From Corynebacterium sp. MSK008 (lineage in GTDB: Bacteria > Actinomycetota > Actinomycetes > Mycobacteriales > Mycobacteriaceae), in NCBI RefSeq assembly GCF_030232585.1, contig NZ_JASPJX010000004.1:92769-156768 (forward strand): 64,000 nt of DNA, in the 5' to 3' direction. A program made the position numbers and the translations under genes. Shown here one piece after another: positions 56,351 through 64,000 of the stretch (position 1 is the stretch's first letter; the number at the start of each line of letters is the position of its first letter). The notes under the pieces were generated by a model. That model did no database searches. It saw nothing but the letters and a program-made list of their open reading frames with translations, and had not been told where the DNA came from.

Positions 56351-58734
56351 GCACGGAACGCAATGAGCAGGACCCGCTGGAACAGCACACCGAGGCGGTA
56401 GCCTTCGACCCCTTCGCGGACGAAGAGGATGACGCCGAGCCGGGCACCGAGGCGGTAGCGTTTGACCCCTTCGCCGACGATGAGACGGACTACTCCGCCA
56501 TGGGCGAAATGGCCGGCCTGCTCAAAGACTTGGACGAGCTGCGCAAGGGCAGCAACCGCGAGGACACCTCCCAGCGCTCGCGCAGGCTCGCCCTCGACAC
56601 GTTCCGCGAGCGCCGCGGCACCCGCCGCGCCACCCGCGTCGTCGCCGACGGCATGGTTGAGCTGCCCTGGGTGGAGCCCACCGAACCGAAAGAGGCGCTG
56701 ATCGACCCGGAGCCAGCCGTGGTGGAAAAGGGCATCGCCCCGCCTACACTGCACCCGGGCGACGTGGTGGCCAGCCAGTACGAAATCATGGGCGTGATCG
56801 CCCACGGCGGCATGGGCTGGATCTACCTGGCGCAAGACCACCACGTGGCCGGGCGCGTGGTGGTGCTCAAAGGGCTGCACTCCACAGACAACCCGGACGA
56901 AGCGGCGGCTGCCGCGGCCGAGCGCGAGTTCCTTGCGGAGATGACCCACCCCGGCATCGTGCAGATCTTCAATTTCATCGACGACCCGCGCGTGCCCGGC
57001 GGGTTCACTGTCATGGAGTACGTGGGCGGGCCGAGTTTGCGGGCGTGGCGGAATGCGTCGACAAGCAAGGTGCTCCAACCCGATATCGCGATCGCGTACA
57101 TGCTCGAAGTGCTGCCGGCGCTGGACTACCTGCACTCGCGCGGCGTGGTGTACAACGACCTGAAGCCGGACAACATCATCGTCACCGAAGACCAGGTCAA
57201 GCTCATCGACATGGGCGCGGTCTCCGGCATCGGCGCCTACGGGTTCATCTACGGCACGAAGGGGTTCCAGGCGCCGGAGGTGGCAACCGAAGGGCCTTCC
57301 GTATCCTCCGACGTGTACACGGTGGGCCGCACGCTGGCCTCGCTGGTGGTGGACCTGCCGCAGACCGACGGGGTGTACGACCCGGGCCTGCCCTCCCCCA
57401 TCGACGAGCCGCTGTTTCGCCAATACACCTCCCTGTACCGTTTGCTCGCCCGCTGCTGCAACGAGGACCCGGCGCAGCGCTTCACCAGCCTGATCGAGCT
57501 GGAGGCGCAGATGCTCGGCGTGCTGCGAGAAATCGTCGCCGTGCGCGACGGGCGCACCTACCCCGCGCAGCACTCCCTGTTCTCCCCGCAACGTACGACG
57601 TTCGGCACAAAGCACCTTGTCTTCCGCACCGACCAGCTCATCGACGGAATCGCCCGCAGCGTGGACATCACCCCGCAGGAAGTCGTCGCCGCTCTGCCGT
57701 CGCCGCTGGTCAACCGCGACGACGTCGGCGCCGCCATGCTGCAGGGCTCCTCCTACGCCGAGCCGCGCGAAACGCTGGAGACGCTGCGCCAAGCCATGAC
57801 CACACCGCAGTACGAGCACTCCGTGGAGATCCCCTTCGGAGTCGTGCGCACTATGCTCGACCTCGGCCTGACCACCCAGGCGCGCACCTGGCTGCGCTCA
57901 CTTTCGGAGCGCTTCGGCGGCAACTGGCGCTACTTCTGGTACGCGGGCGTTGTGGAGACACTGTTGGGCGACTTCAACTCCGCTAAGACCTCTTTCTCCG
58001 AGGTGCTCAATCAGCTGCCCGGCGAGGCCGCACCGAAACTCGCGCTCGCCGCAGTCAGCGAGCTCCTCCTGCAGGAAGGCGGGTATCAATCGAGCGAGCT
58101 GCTTCACGACGAGCTCGCGCCCGCCGCCGCCGGCCTCGACCGACACCTCCGCGACGTGCCGGACGCCGTGTTCGAACGCATGGCCTCCGCCGGGGCGACA
58201 GACGGCACCTGGTCACTGACCGCGACCTCACCCGAGGGCCTGCGCTTCCACGCCACCCGCCTCTACGCCCTGGTGTGGATGACCAACCCCACCACCGTCT
58301 CCTCCGCCTTCGGCCTGGCGCGCATGCTCATGTGCGAACGTGAGGTGGACCTGGCCATCAAGGCGCTGGACAAGGTGCCGAACGCGTCGCGCCACTACCG
58401 GATGGCGCAGCTCACCGCCATCTTGTGTCTGGTTGCGGAGGGCACCACTGAAGAGCACATCCGGCTCGCAGCCCGCCGCCTCGAGCAGATCCCCTCCACC
58501 GAACCGCGCTTTTTGCAGATCAAGGTCGCCGTCATCGAGGCCGGCCTGACGTACCTGCGCTCCCACCAAGCCTCCACAAACGTGGCGCTTTTCGAGTACC
58601 CCTTCACCATCCGGGGCCTGCGCCGCGGCCTGGCCCAAACGCTGCGGGAGCAGGCCCGGGTGGCGCCGTACCCGAAGCACCGGTACGCGCTGGTGGACTT
58701 AGCCAACAAGGTCCGCCCAGCGACGTGGTTCTAG
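56347..58734 (+). CDS. pknG: Serine/threonine protein kinase PknG (no rubredoxin domain)
   Basis: 795-aa soluble kinase. The N-terminus holds two copies of TEAVAFDPFAD (~14-24 and ~36-46), whose Thr are likely autophosphorylation and FHA-docking sites for OdhI (inference from C. glutamicum). The kinase domain (~138-395) has AHGGMGWIYLA (P-loop), VVLKGL (catalytic Lys), VVYNDLKPDNII (HRD equivalent is YND), IDMGA (DFG variant) and GTKGFQAPE. A C-terminal TPR region follows. No CxxC rubredoxin pairs are present, unlike M. tuberculosis PknG. It starts at GTG overlapping the glnH stop. Controls 2-oxoglutarate dehydrogenase via OdhI in C. glutamicum. An 11-mer copy lies at 57056. Confidence 0.95.
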   Translation: MSTERNEQDPLEQHTEAVAFDPFADEEDDAEPGTEAVAFDPFADDETDYSAMGEMAGLLKDLDELRKGSNREDTSQRSRRLALDTFRERRGTRRATRVVADGMVELPWVEPTEPKEALIDPEPAVVEKGIAPPTLHPGDVVASQYEIMGVIAHGGMGWIYLAQDHHVAGRVVVLKGLHSTDNPDEAAAAAAEREFLAEMTHPGIVQIFNFIDDPRVPGGFTVMEYVGGPSLRAWRNASTSKVLQPDIAIAYMLEVLPALDYLHSRGVVYNDLKPDNIIVTEDQVKLIDMGAVSGIGAYGFIYGTKGFQAPEVATEGPSVSSDVYTVGRTLASLVVDLPQTDGVYDPGLPSPIDEPLFRQYTSLYRLLARCCNEDPAQRFTSLIELEAQMLGVLREIVAVRDGRTYPAQHSLFSPQRTTFGTKHLVFRTDQLIDGIARSVDITPQEVVAALPSPLVNRDDVGAAMLQGSSYAEPRETLETLRQAMTTPQYEHSVEIPFGVVRTMLDLGLTTQARTWLRSLSERFGGNWRYFWYAGVVETLLGDFNSAKTSFSEVLNQLPGEAAPKLALAAVSELLLQEGGYQSSELLHDELAPAAAGLDRHLRDVPDAVFERMASAGATDGTWSLTATSPEGLRFHATRLYALVWMTNPTTVSSAFGLARMLMCEREVDLAIKALDKVPNASRHYRMAQLTAILCLVAEGTTEEHIRLAARRLEQIPSTEPRFLQIKVAVIEAGLTYLRSHQASTNVALFEYPFTIRGLRRGLAQTLREQARVAPYPKHRYALVDLANKVRPATWF

Positions 58735-58968
58735 GGTGAGGTCGCCGTTCCCAAATTTGTTCACCCCGGCCGGGTGCTGTCGGTGAACAAATCCCCTTTT
58801 GGCGGTTGATTTGTTCATTTTCCGCAGGTCGCCCAAAATCTGAGGCAGATCTATTCATCGCGCAGTGAATTAATCCGCCGGGGCGGCGGGAACCGAGCGA
58901 GGCCGCTGGCCCGCCGACACTTCACGGCGGAATCTGTCAGGCGGGCCCCATCGGCCCAGGTCATCGAA
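58735..58968. other. Non-coding gap with inverted ATTTGTTCA words
   Basis: No gene is seen. ATTTGTTCA at 58755, its complement TGAACAAAT at 58784 and ATTTGTTCA again at 58809 could form alternative hairpins; TTTGTTCACC and GGTGAACAAA give the best stem and may terminate pknG. The rest is GC-rich with AATCTGTCAGG at 58931 and again near 58981. Confidence 0.5.
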
Positions 58969-59006
58969 AACGGCCGCCGTAATCTGTCAGGATTACGGCG
59001 GCCGTT
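58969..59006 (-). terminator. Terminator of the metzincin gene
   Basis: AACGGCCGCCGTAATC (58969-58984) pairs perfectly with GATTACGGCGGCCGTT (58991-59006); the minus strand continues with TTTTCG. It lies 13 bp after the stop. Confidence 0.8.
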
Positions 59007-59019
59007 CCAGCGGCGGCGC

Positions 59020-61452
59020 TTAGATGAAACCGCCCATGACAGCTGCCGCGCCGCCGAGGCCGACAACCGCCAGGATCGCGATGATCACGCCCACGATGGT
59101 GCCGGCGCTGCTGCCGGACTCCTTGCCGCCCTGGCCGCCCTGGCCGGTCTCGCCGGCCTGGGTGTTCGGGGTCGGCTCGTTCTGGTTGGGGGCCGTGCCC
59201 GGCTTCGGGGTCGGCTTCGCCTGGGTCGCGCCGTTGAGCTCGGTCACGGCCGGGCCGCGGTTACCGGGCTGCACCGGCTGGTTCGCAGTGGTGGGCACCG
59301 GTGCGGGCTGGGCCAAGGTCGGCTTCGCCGGGTCCTGTTTGCCCACGGTGTCGCGCGCGGCCTGGAGGTGCTCGGAGTTGTTCCTCTCCAGCTCCTTGAC
59401 CAGCTCGTCCATCTGCTCGGTGGTGTAGTTGAGCACGGAGAACTCGTTGGTCTCCTCGGCGACCAGGTGGCCGTCGGCGTTGAAGACGCGGAACTTCACC
59501 GGCATGGAGGAATCCTTGTAGCCGGCGGTGTTGGCAATCGGCACCTCGACGTTGAGCTTGCCGTGCTCGGTCAGTGCGCCTTCGACCGGGTAGGTCTTGC
59601 GGAACTTGCCGCCCGGGTAGTCCACCTGGAGCGTGAACTCGTGCAGGTCGATGCCCAGGTTGGACAGCTCCAGGTGCACCTTGGAGTCGGAGCGGTTGGC
59701 GATGATGACGTTCTTTACGCCCTCGCGCTCGCCAAGCACGCGGATGCCGGCCTTGCCGTTGTTCTCCTCCGCCGCCAGCAGCACGAGTTCGTCCACCTTC
59801 GGGTGGCTGTGGCCGGACTCCGACGGGTCCTCGGACACGCCGGTGGAGCCGGTGGCCTTGGCGATCTCGCCGTTGACGATGTCCAGGTTGTCCCAGTCCG
59901 CGGCGATGTCGTAGGCGCCGGTGTAGCACTTCGCGTTGCCGTTGAAGCAGGCTTGCGGGATGCCGATGCCGTCGTTGGCGGTGGAGTTCGTGTCCGAGTA
60001 GTCGAAGTGGCTGAACTGGTACAGGTAGTTCATCACGGACTTGTACTTAGGCACGTAGGCGCTGTTCGGCTTGGGCACCGCGGACGCGCCCGAGTGGGTC
60101 AGGCCGAGGTTGTGGCCGAACTCGTGGAGGATGGTGTTGCGCATCTGCTCCTGGGACGTCATCAGGTAGTTCTTGGCCACGTAGAACGCGCCGTCGGAGA
60201 TCAGGCCGTTGCCGGAGGACAGGTTTCCCGCCTCCTGCTGGTCGCCGATGATGCCCACGCGGAAGACGGACTGGCGTGCACCGAGCAGGTTCTTGCGGTC
60301 CTTGACTAGGCGCACACCGGGCACCTCTGCGCGGCCGTTGGCGTCCTTGAAGTAGATCGGCGCGTAGTCAATGGTGGCGCCGCCCTGGGGCGTGATGCCA
60401 GGGATGTTGCTGTAGTAGTCGCCCGCGTCGATGTGCAGGTTGTAGCCGCGACGGTCAAACAGGTCCACCAGGTCGTTGAGGATCTGGCGAGACGGCCGGT
60501 ACACGTTCACGTTCGCGTTTGCGCACTCCAGGAACTCGCCGAAGTCGTCCTCTGTTGCCGCGTACTGCCGCTTTTCGGAGCAGCCCTTGGTCTCCCACTC
60601 GGACTTCATCCAGTTCAGCTGCAAAAACAGGTCCTTGCGGTTGGGGTCTGCGCCCCAGCGGTGCAGCGGGAACTCGGTGCCATCGGGGGCGGTGTAGCCG
60701 TTGATCTCCCACTCGTCGGGCAGACCGTCGCCGTCGGAATCCTTCAGTGCTTCTTTCGCGTCGCCGGCGATGGTCATGCGTGCGTTCAGCTTCTCGTCGT
60801 GACGCTGCCACACACCTGCGATGTGGCTTTCGCCGTCGTTCGCGCCAGCCTCCGCGGAATGCACACTCTTGCCCTTGCCGGTGGTGTCGGCGCCCTCGAA
60901 CGTGGTGTGCAGCTGGTAGCGGCCACCTACGTCGATGGTGTACTCGTTCGTGCGGGTCTCCGAAGTGCTGATCGGGTGGTCCCGGCCAATCAGCGCGTCC
61001 GTGAGCACCAGCTTCAAGTCCTTCTTGCCGCTGGTGCTGCGCAAATCCACCCGCACGTCCACGCTCGTGGCCTTGACGGTGAAGGTGCGCACGAGCTTCA
61101 CGCCGAGCTTCGGGTCGGTGTGGGTGAGGGTGACTACGTCGCCTTCGTCGTTGGACGCGGACTCCACCTTGGTGTCCGCGCCCGCGAACTCGACTTTGGT
61201 GCCGTCCACGTAGGCGTCCAGGTAAAACGCCGTGGGCATCAGGCCGTAGGTGAGGCTGTTGTACATCAGCCAGGACACGCGGCCCTTGTTCACGTCCACG
61301 TTTTGGAAGCCTTCGTCGGCGCCGGTGGTGACGCCGACCAGGTGGCTCTTGGACCGGTCCACGGCCGCATCGGCCGTAACCGGCAGCGTGACACCAGCGG
61401 TGAGACCTAGCGCGACAGCAGCCGCGATCGCTTTCTTCCCTGTGTGAATCAT
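59020..61452 (-). CDS. Surface-anchored metzincin-type metalloprotease
   Basis: 810-aa exported protein with a signal peptide (1-29). The N-terminal ~200 residues are beta-rich (DLRSTSGKKDLKLVLTD). A calcium-binding-like DSDGDGLPDEWEINGY (~238-253) leads into a protease domain with the extended zinc motif HEFGHNLGLTHSG (~442-454) and a later YKSVMNYLYQF containing the Met-turn (SVMNY). A beta domain (~560-680) and a Pro/Gln/Gly-rich stalk follow, then a membrane span (~780-803) at the very end without a sorting motif. It is probably an envelope-tethered zinc protease; the substrate is unknown. It lies 4 bp downstream of the next surface gene, likely one operon. Confidence 0.84.
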   Translation of the reverse strand: MIHTGKKAIAAAVALGLTAGVTLPVTADAAVDRSKSHLVGVTTGADEGFQNVDVNKGRVSWLMYNSLTYGLMPTAFYLDAYVDGTKVEFAGADTKVESASNDEGDVVTLTHTDPKLGVKLVRTFTVKATSVDVRVDLRSTSGKKDLKLVLTDALIGRDHPISTSETRTNEYTIDVGGRYQLHTTFEGADTTGKGKSVHSAEAGANDGESHIAGVWQRHDEKLNARMTIAGDAKEALKDSDGDGLPDEWEINGYTAPDGTEFPLHRWGADPNRKDLFLQLNWMKSEWETKGCSEKRQYAATEDDFGEFLECANANVNVYRPSRQILNDLVDLFDRRGYNLHIDAGDYYSNIPGITPQGGATIDYAPIYFKDANGRAEVPGVRLVKDRKNLLGARQSVFRVGIIGDQQEAGNLSSGNGLISDGAFYVAKNYLMTSQEQMRNTILHEFGHNLGLTHSGASAVPKPNSAYVPKYKSVMNYLYQFSHFDYSDTNSTANDGIGIPQACFNGNAKCYTGAYDIAADWDNLDIVNGEIAKATGSTGVSEDPSESGHSHPKVDELVLLAAEENNGKAGIRVLGEREGVKNVIIANRSDSKVHLELSNLGIDLHEFTLQVDYPGGKFRKTYPVEGALTEHGKLNVEVPIANTAGYKDSSMPVKFRVFNADGHLVAEETNEFSVLNYTTEQMDELVKELERNNSEHLQAARDTVGKQDPAKPTLAQPAPVPTTANQPVQPGNRGPAVTELNGATQAKPTPKPGTAPNQNEPTPNTQAGETGQGGQGGKESGSSAGTIVGVIIAILAVVGLGGAAAVMGGFI

Positions 61453-61456
61453 GCGC

Positions 61457-64000
61457 CTACATCCACCGCTCTAAAAAGTGTTGAAAATTATCTCGGTTAT
61501 CGTACAAAACCTTGCCAGCTGCGCCCAACAATCCAAGCACCGCGAGCACCCACACCCACGGCGAGGGTTTCGAAGAGCCTTCGCCTATCGACGACCCTCC
61601 GGCCCGCACACCATCCACATCGACCACGACCTTGAAGTGGCCTACGGAGCCGTCGGCGAGCAGCACGTTCACCGGGATCTCCTTGACCTGGCCGGCGGCA
61701 CCGGCCGGGACGTAGATATCCAGCACGCCGCGGGTGCGGTCCAGGGACACCTCCCAGCCGTCCGCGTCGAAATCGCCCAGGCTGAACGGGTAGTCCGCTG
61801 CCTTGTTGGGTGCCGACAAGGTGACTCGTGTGGTGGTGTCGGGGCGGCCGACAGCGGAGACGTCGTTAAGCATGATGCTCTCGGCGAGTGTGTCCTGGCC
61901 GGACTTGGTGCGCACCTCAACACGAGCAGACGTGATCGTGTGCGAGGAGTCTTCGAACGTGACCTGCACCGGAATGTCGCGCGGGCCGGGGACGGTGCCG
62001 TCGTAACTGGCGACGACAAGTTCGCCCGTCTCCGAGTCGATCCTCGTGCGTAGCCCCGGGATCGGCTTGACCAGGGAGAACGACGCACCAGCGACATTCG
62101 GCCGCAAAATGGTGGTCTGGCCCGCGTTAATGGTCACACGCGGGTACTCCACCTGCGTCAGCGCCGCGGTGCCACGCACGGTCGTTGCCGGCACCTGGAC
62201 AACGCGCTGCGAACCGTCAGCGAACGTCACCACAACCGGGATCAGCGCCGCCTGCGGATCATCCTCATCGCCATTGCGGGCAACCGTAATCTCACCCGTT
62301 TCCGAGTCCACGGATGCTTGCCAGCCCCGCGCATCGAAGGACGCGGCCAGCGCGAACGTGGCACCCGCCGGGGCCTGGCTCGGCGACACCGTCACCGGCG
62401 TGCCAGCCTCCGTGACCCGAACCGGACGCCAGGACACCGCCTGGCTGGCGGCCTCCGACCTGGTGGCCACCGGCACAGTGATCTCCTGCACGGAACCGTC
62501 CGGCAGCGTCAGCTTCAACGGGATGTCAAAGTTCGCGCCAACCGGGGCATCCTGCGACACCTTCACGGTGATCGCGCCCGATTCCGGATCGATCTCCACC
62601 GGCAGTGCCGTCAGACCGGTCTGCTCGAACGTCGCACCCGGGGGCATCGAACCGGTGGGGAACATGCGGATGTTGCCGTCCGCGTCGAAGAACGGCTTGC
62701 CGTAGCCGCCGGCCGAATTTGCCCGCGCCAGCGACATGCCCGTCAGCGCCGCGATGCGGGCCACGACCGTCGGTTTGTTGTCCTTGTCCGAGACCGTGCC
62801 GTCGGAGTACAGCACCGTCACCGGGACTTCGATCGGCTCCGGGTTGTCCTCGGGAGCGGTGGCGTAGATCTTTCCGGTGTCCGGGTCGATGCTGACGTCC
62901 CAGCCCTTGTAGGCCTGGTCCGCGCCGAGCTCGTTGCCCTTCTCGTCGTACACCGGGGCCAGCGCGTACTGGCCGATGTTCTCGCCGTCGTCGTTGACGG
63001 GGAACGTGCCGTCGAGAAGCGGCACCACAACAGTCTTGCCCGGCTGCGCGCCCAGGCCCTCCTGGTAGGCAGGCGCGTAGGCCTCGTTCTGCGCGGCGGC
63101 GTCGACATGGAAGACCGCCGTCGCCTTCCCCGTCGTGCCGTCCGGATAAGTGAAGTCGACTGGGATATCGATGGTCTTATCCGTCGGGTAACGCAGCGGC
63201 GCCTTCACCGTGACGACGCCGGTGTCCTCATCGACGGTTCCCTCGGGGCTGTCGGTAGAGAACTTCGTGCCAGCCGGAAGCGGCTGCCTTGCGTACGCGA
63301 TGCCGTCGCGGTTGATGGTCGCGATCGGCGGGCGACTCGAGTTCGTCTTACCCGCCTGGACGAAGGAGTCCTTGTACTCCTCATCGCTAATGCGCTCGGC
63401 ATCGCTGACCGGTGCCGTCACCCTGACAGTGATGGTGTCGCGCTCCCCTGCCTCGGAGACCACGTCAACGGTGTACGTGTCGGGCTTGATGTCGCGGCCC
63501 GGCGCCGCCACAACCTGGCCGTCCGATGCGACGGACAGCCACTCCGGTGCATCGCCGTCGACGCGCACGTTGACGGTCGTGGACGGCTTGCGGGACGGCA
63601 CGGTCACCTTCGTGGTGCCGGCTTGCACGGTCAGCGTTTTCCAGGCGAAGTCGTTGACCGACGGGGCCGGCTGCGCACTGGTCGTCGGTTGCGGTGCCGA
63701 CGTGGTGGGTCGCGCCGAGGTCGGCTTGGTGGTTGTCGGCTGCGGCTGAGTCGTCAGCTGCCCAGAGGTCGGCGTCGCTGCGGTCGGCTCAGAGGTATCC
63801 GGGGCAGACGGCTCCGGCGCGGACGTGGTCTGGCCCGAGGTCGGCTGAGCTGTAGTCGTCTGGCCCGAGGTCGGCTGAGCGGACGTTGGCTGCGCAGTAG
63901 TTGACGTCGGCTGCGGCTGAGTTGTCAGCTGCCCAGAGGTCGGCGTCGCTGCGGTCGGCTCAGAGGTATCCGGGGCAGACGGCTCCGGCGCGGACGTGGT
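61457..64000 (-). CDS. Large Rib/YPDG-repeat surface protein (5' end beyond the window)
   Basis: At least 848 codons in frame to the window edge; the true start lies beyond 64000. The visible N-terminal part is a Thr/Pro/Ser/Gln stalk with a 171-bp tandem repeat. A globular segment (VTVPSRKPSTTVNVRVDGD) is followed by about seven beta repeats of ~70-80 residues marked by a (Y/L/F)(P/S/A)DG turn: VDFTYPDGTTGKA, VLYSDGTVSD, LTLPDGSVQEI, VTFADGSQRVV and LLADGSVGHFKV. This is the Rib/alpha-like surface-repeat pattern. The end is SSKPSPWVWVLAVLGLLGAAG and a short charged tail, so it is membrane-anchored by a C-terminal span, without LPXTG. The likely role is a long adhesin stalk. An 11-mer copy (61583) lies just before the span. 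Confidence 0.8.
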   Translation of the reverse strand, partial: TTSAPEPSAPDTSEPTAATPTSGQLTTQPQPTSTTAQPTSAQPTSGQTTTAQPTSGQTTSAPEPSAPDTSEPTAATPTSGQLTTQPQPTTTKPTSARPTTSAPQPTTSAQPAPSVNDFAWKTLTVQAGTTKVTVPSRKPSTTVNVRVDGDAPEWLSVASDGQVVAAPGRDIKPDTYTVDVVSEAGERDTITVRVTAPVSDAERISDEEYKDSFVQAGKTNSSRPPIATINRDGIAYARQPLPAGTKFSTDSPEGTVDEDTGVVTVKAPLRYPTDKTIDIPVDFTYPDGTTGKATAVFHVDAAAQNEAYAPAYQEGLGAQPGKTVVVPLLDGTFPVNDDGENIGQYALAPVYDEKGNELGADQAYKGWDVSIDPDTGKIYATAPEDNPEPIEVPVTVLYSDGTVSDKDNKPTVVARIAALTGMSLARANSAGGYGKPFFDADGNIRMFPTGSMPPGATFEQTGLTALPVEIDPESGAITVKVSQDAPVGANFDIPLKLTLPDGSVQEITVPVATRSEAASQAVSWRPVRVTEAGTPVTVSPSQAPAGATFALAASFDARGWQASVDSETGEITVARNGDEDDPQAALIPVVVTFADGSQRVVQVPATTVRGTAALTQVEYPRVTINAGQTTILRPNVAGASFSLVKPIPGLRTRIDSETGELVVASYDGTVPGPRDIPVQVTFEDSSHTITSARVEVRTKSGQDTLAESIMLNDVSAVGRPDTTTRVTLSAPNKAADYPFSLGDFDADGWEVSLDRTRGVLDIYVPAGAAGQVKEIPVNVLLADGSVGHFKVVVDVDGVRAGGSSIGEGSSKPSPWVWVLAVLGLLGAAGKVLYDNRDNFQHFLERWM
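63735..64000 (-). repeat. 171-bp tandem repeat in the Thr/Pro-rich stalk
   Basis: The 95 bases from 63735 recur from 63906 to the window edge with one mismatch; the offset is 171 bp (57 codons), so the frame is kept. Shorter CTGGCCCGAGGTCGGCTGAG-type units also repeat between them (63830-63880). The array continues out of the window, so its copy number is unknown. Confidence 0.85.

Overview
The window is high-GC actinobacterial DNA and almost certainly comes from a Corynebacterium chromosome. Supporting signs are two SpaABC-type pilus islands with class C sortases, tiny PorH/PorA-like proteins next to groEL2, the glnX-glnH-pknG operon, the def-XthA neighbourhood, many leaderless starts (a -10 box 6-8 nt before ATG) and a HrcA/CIRCE-controlled groEL. 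I cannot name the species.

Layout. 0-11.5 kb: two modules of a class-F-like sortase plus small tail-anchored surface proteins that share a 'YFLNxDG' unit (26-2815 and 9720-11420). Between them lie a rhodanese, a MarR regulator, a Vsr/DUF559-type nuclease-like gene, a Pls/PosA-type peptide synthetase whose pocket looks lysine-like, and a TacA-TacT toxin-antitoxin pair. 11.5-31.2 kb: a gene remnant, an exported metallophosphoesterase and two complete pilus clusters on the minus strand. Cluster A runs shaft-sortase-base-tip from 20935 to 13728. Cluster B runs tip-shaft-base-sortase from 31177 to 21405. 31.4-35.2 kb: ppk2, porA/porH-like genes and groEL2 with two CIRCE operators. 35.2-43.2 kb: an M20 peptidase and a complete Mrp cation/proton antiporter operon (A/B fusion, C, D, E, F, G). 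43.2-51.7 kb: a GCS2-type ligase, LytR_C and DUF3263 proteins, peptide deformylase, an LADTG surface protein, a shortened relative of a GNAT protein, XthA, cardiolipin synthase and a second nuclease-like paralog. 51.8-58.7 kb: an ABC exporter, a NUDIX hydrolase and glnX-glnH-pknG. 59-64 kb: a surface metzincin protease and a large repeat-stalk surface protein that runs off the window.

The dominant theme is the cell envelope: pili, sorted surface proteins, three visible sortase systems, porins, cardiolipin and ion homeostasis. Two signals are not explained by the genes. (1) Seven intergenic palindromes use different sequence words but share one geometry: each arm carries its word twice at exactly 14-bp spacing. 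Two Vsr/DUF559-like genes each lie in a ~1.2 kb unit bracketed by such sequences. (2) The 11-mer CGTCGAYARGC occurs 20 times, 10 per strand, where I estimate well under one by chance; it resembles a DNA-uptake-type or other genome-signature word. All assignments are by eye, without database searches.
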